From Cruorifilaria tuberocauda (taxonomy: Eukaryota; Nematoda; Chromadorea; Rhabditida; Onchocercidae), in contig JABVXU010000295.1 in the NCBI GenBank assembly GCA_013365365.1, forward strand, positions 1 to 64,000: a stretch of DNA of 64,000 nt. The letters are read 5' to 3'. A program made the position numbers and the translations under genes. The notes below the pieces were generated by a model that did not search any database, was not told where the DNA came from, and was given only the letters and a program-made list of their open reading frames with translations. This document shows positions 61,906-64,000 of the stretch, one piece after another (the stretch's first letter is position 1; every line of letters begins with the position of its first letter).

Positions 61906-63608
61906 TTAAATACGCCTTGCATGATGTTTATGATAAATTCGTTCCGTTAAATTCACCATTTTATCATTTGGAGAACTTATATTACATAATCGAGAATATT
62001 CTACATGCATATCATTTTCTAATATTTCTTCTATAGCAGAAAAAAAGGAAAAGAAATTTTTGCAAGCAAAATGAAAAAAATGAAAGTTTTGTAACCTAAA
62101 ATTCAGAACGTAATTCAGGTCCGGTAGCATCCGGAATAGTATTGTTAGCTTCTCGAAGAAGAGATAAAAACGATCGGATAGCACTCTGAATATGACGTAT
62201 CTCTTTGAAAAACATTAGCAGTTATGATTCATGCTTGATTTCAATCAACAATATTATTCTTTGAAGATGAAAAGTGATTTAAATGATTTAATTAAAAGTA
62301 ATTTGAAACATCGGAAAAGTAAGAGAGATAATCTCAGAAAGCATTTTTTGAATTTCATGGAATATTAGGATAAAATATCAAAATAGAATTCATGTTCTTA
62401 TCGCTACTCTCACTCATTAATACTATTTCGAATATCAAAACAGTTTTTTAAAATCGACTCGATTAAATCGATCCATCTGATATCTGTGTATCAAACTTTG
62501 TTGTTTTCCTGAGAGCGAATAGGAAAGAATTTTAGCAAATCAATTTAGTAAAAAAAATCTTCTATCAACGAAGATTTCGAAGAAATCAATTAAACTATGA
62601 TAATTAATTAAGCTGCAAAAAAAAATTTTATTTACTAAAAATTTAATGCACAAAATGATGAATAGAAATTCTTGCTAAATTAAAATTAAAATTAAAAATA
62701 AAATTTCATAATTAATTGTTTATTTTCTTTAAAAATTTCTAAATTCTAGGTTCTAAAACAAAAACTATACTTAAGTACCAATATCAATCATAGAAATAAA
62801 TTCTGTAGATATTAGAAAAGATGAAATTTTAAAGATGAAAACTAAAATGCTTTAAATTTCAATCCATAAATCTCAAAATAAAAACTGATAATTTTTTTTT
62901 TGAACTAACTTTTTCAAGAAATATTAAAAACTAATAATCATAAATTATGCTAATAAGTTATAACAGAACAGTTAAGTGCTCTTATCTACCACAAATGTTT
63001 CAATCTCATCAATCAAATTAATCATCTTACTCATTTTTCACCTGTTTTAATCTTCTTCCAATCCTTAAATTTCTTTTCAGGAAAATAAATTTCAAACATG
63101 CAGTATATTCTCACACAATATCTCAGATGACGCAGTACACGCAAGGAAACACGTAACATTTTCCCACTGAGTTGAAATCGGTAATTATTATAAATACAGT
63201 ACCAATTAACTTAAATCTTCAAGTAAAACATGAATTGATGGAATAAGTTCGATGCCTTCAAATACTGTTATTACAAATTGAATGCTTTAAAAATTTTGAA
63301 ATGAAAGTTGAGAAATATTTTTAATATGTGAAAATTATCTGAAGATATGTCCACGCAATGATACGATTACGATAATATTCGGTGATTTGATTGTAACACG
63401 TAATATACGTAAAGATCTCGAATGATCAAATTTCAAACATGTTCTATATTTTCACTTAAGAAAAGAAAATTCTCACAAGCAACCTGAATAATGAACAAAA
63501 AAATGGCAAATACATAAATACTGGAAAAGATTAAATTTATTTATCAGAAAGTAAACTCAACCAATCTCGCGACAATTGCGCCATTTCAATTCCATTCGTC
63601 AATTTCAT
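61906..63608 (-). CDS. Unrecognised small four-exon gene (129 aa)
   Basis: I do not recognise the product. Exons in transcript order: 63562-63608, 63042-63166, 62110-62202, 61906-62030 join with GT-AG sites and matching phases (2, 1, 1) into one open frame from ATG to TAA. The protein is rich in Arg, Leu and Lys and probably helical. An Arg-rich amphipathic stretch (MLRVSLRVLRHLRYCVRIYC) leads to a lysine cluster (FPEKKFKDWKKIKTEIR), a leucine-rich helix (SAIRSFLSLLREANNTIPDA) and a basic C terminus (LTERIYHKHHARRI). Individual exons are too short to prove coding; the phased chain and good codon texture are the evidence. The exon 1 donor (GTTGAG) and exon 3 donor (GTTCTG) are weak, so those ends may shift. 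More 5' exons beyond the window cannot be excluded. Confidence 0.5.
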
Positions 63609-64000
63609 CTTTTCATAATTGGAATATTAAATGTAACCCATTTGCATACCTCATTACTCAAATTTGGTTATTAAGTTATTGACCCGATGAAATAATTCAA
63701 TGTCTCAAAGGAGAATTAACATTTTTTGAAATATCAGTAAGTTATCAAGGAATAATCGATAATTAATACTTTCACTTCTACGGTACTCTCTCAATACTTT
63801 GCTTATTTTCTTCATGTTCACCTGTTTTAGAATACTTTTTTGCGTTGTATTATCTTTTTTCCGCCTGCTTCTTTATATCTTTTAAGTGTCATTTCAACCT
63901 CTGATCATCCGATTTTAGCTTATGAGTGCAATATTTCGCCTGAATTATCTTTTTCTTAAGCTATGAAATTTTTTTGTTCAATCTTTTAAAATAGTAAGAT
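63609..64000. other. Right edge, no gene seen
   Basis: AT-rich sequence upstream of the small minus-strand gene. No open frame with splice support on either strand. Confidence 0.5.

Overview
This window reads as nuclear DNA of a parasitic nematode, most likely a filarial (clade III) species. The evidence is very AT-rich non-coding DNA, many small exons with TTTCAG-type acceptors, abundant GA/CA microsatellites, and two nematode cuticle collagens with the family N-terminal domain. All coordinates below come from hand translation with splice-phase checking. Exon chains that stay in frame through every junction were treated as strong evidence.

Layout. (1) 19-1604 (+): 3' part of an aquaglyceroporin gene. 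(2) 3052-8958 (+): 17-exon nephrocystin-1 (nph-1, ciliary transition zone), which carries two tandem duplications that each copy an exon/intron border. (3) 11916-12904 (-): mitochondrial ATP synthase delta subunit. (4) 16088-19971 (-): 12-exon SSBP/SAM-10 type LIM-domain-binding cofactor. (5) 25310-32918 (-): three collinear housekeeping genes, transcribed in the order DNAJC9, SQV-8 glucuronosyltransferase, YJU2B/CCDC130 splicing factor. (6) 33447-36284 (+): diphosphomevalonate decarboxylase (MVD), divergent from DNAJC9. (7) 37807-39448 (-) and 42239-44304 (+): a head-to-head pair of cuticle collagens with nearly identical exon structure. (8) 45635-56462 (-): SLC1 excitatory amino acid transporter with a ~7 kb first intron. 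(9) 61906-63608 (-): a small four-exon gene that I do not recognise.

The genes are mostly functionally unrelated, as is usual for nematode chromosomes. The exceptions are the paralogous collagens, the possibly co-transcribed minus-strand trio, and the divergent MVD/DNAJC9 start region. Non-coding stretches are AT-rich with simple repeats; a GC-richer patch flanked by CA repeats lies at 21.18-21.46 kb, upstream of SSBP.

The most unusual observations are: the 42-bp minisatellite in nph-1, which multiplies an in-frame splice donor; non-canonical junctions in both collagens; a one-base phase conflict in YJU2B; candidate alternative first exons of the glutamate transporter; and the unrecognised small gene at 62-63.6 kb. 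No CRISPR array, rRNA, convincing tRNA or intact transposon was seen.
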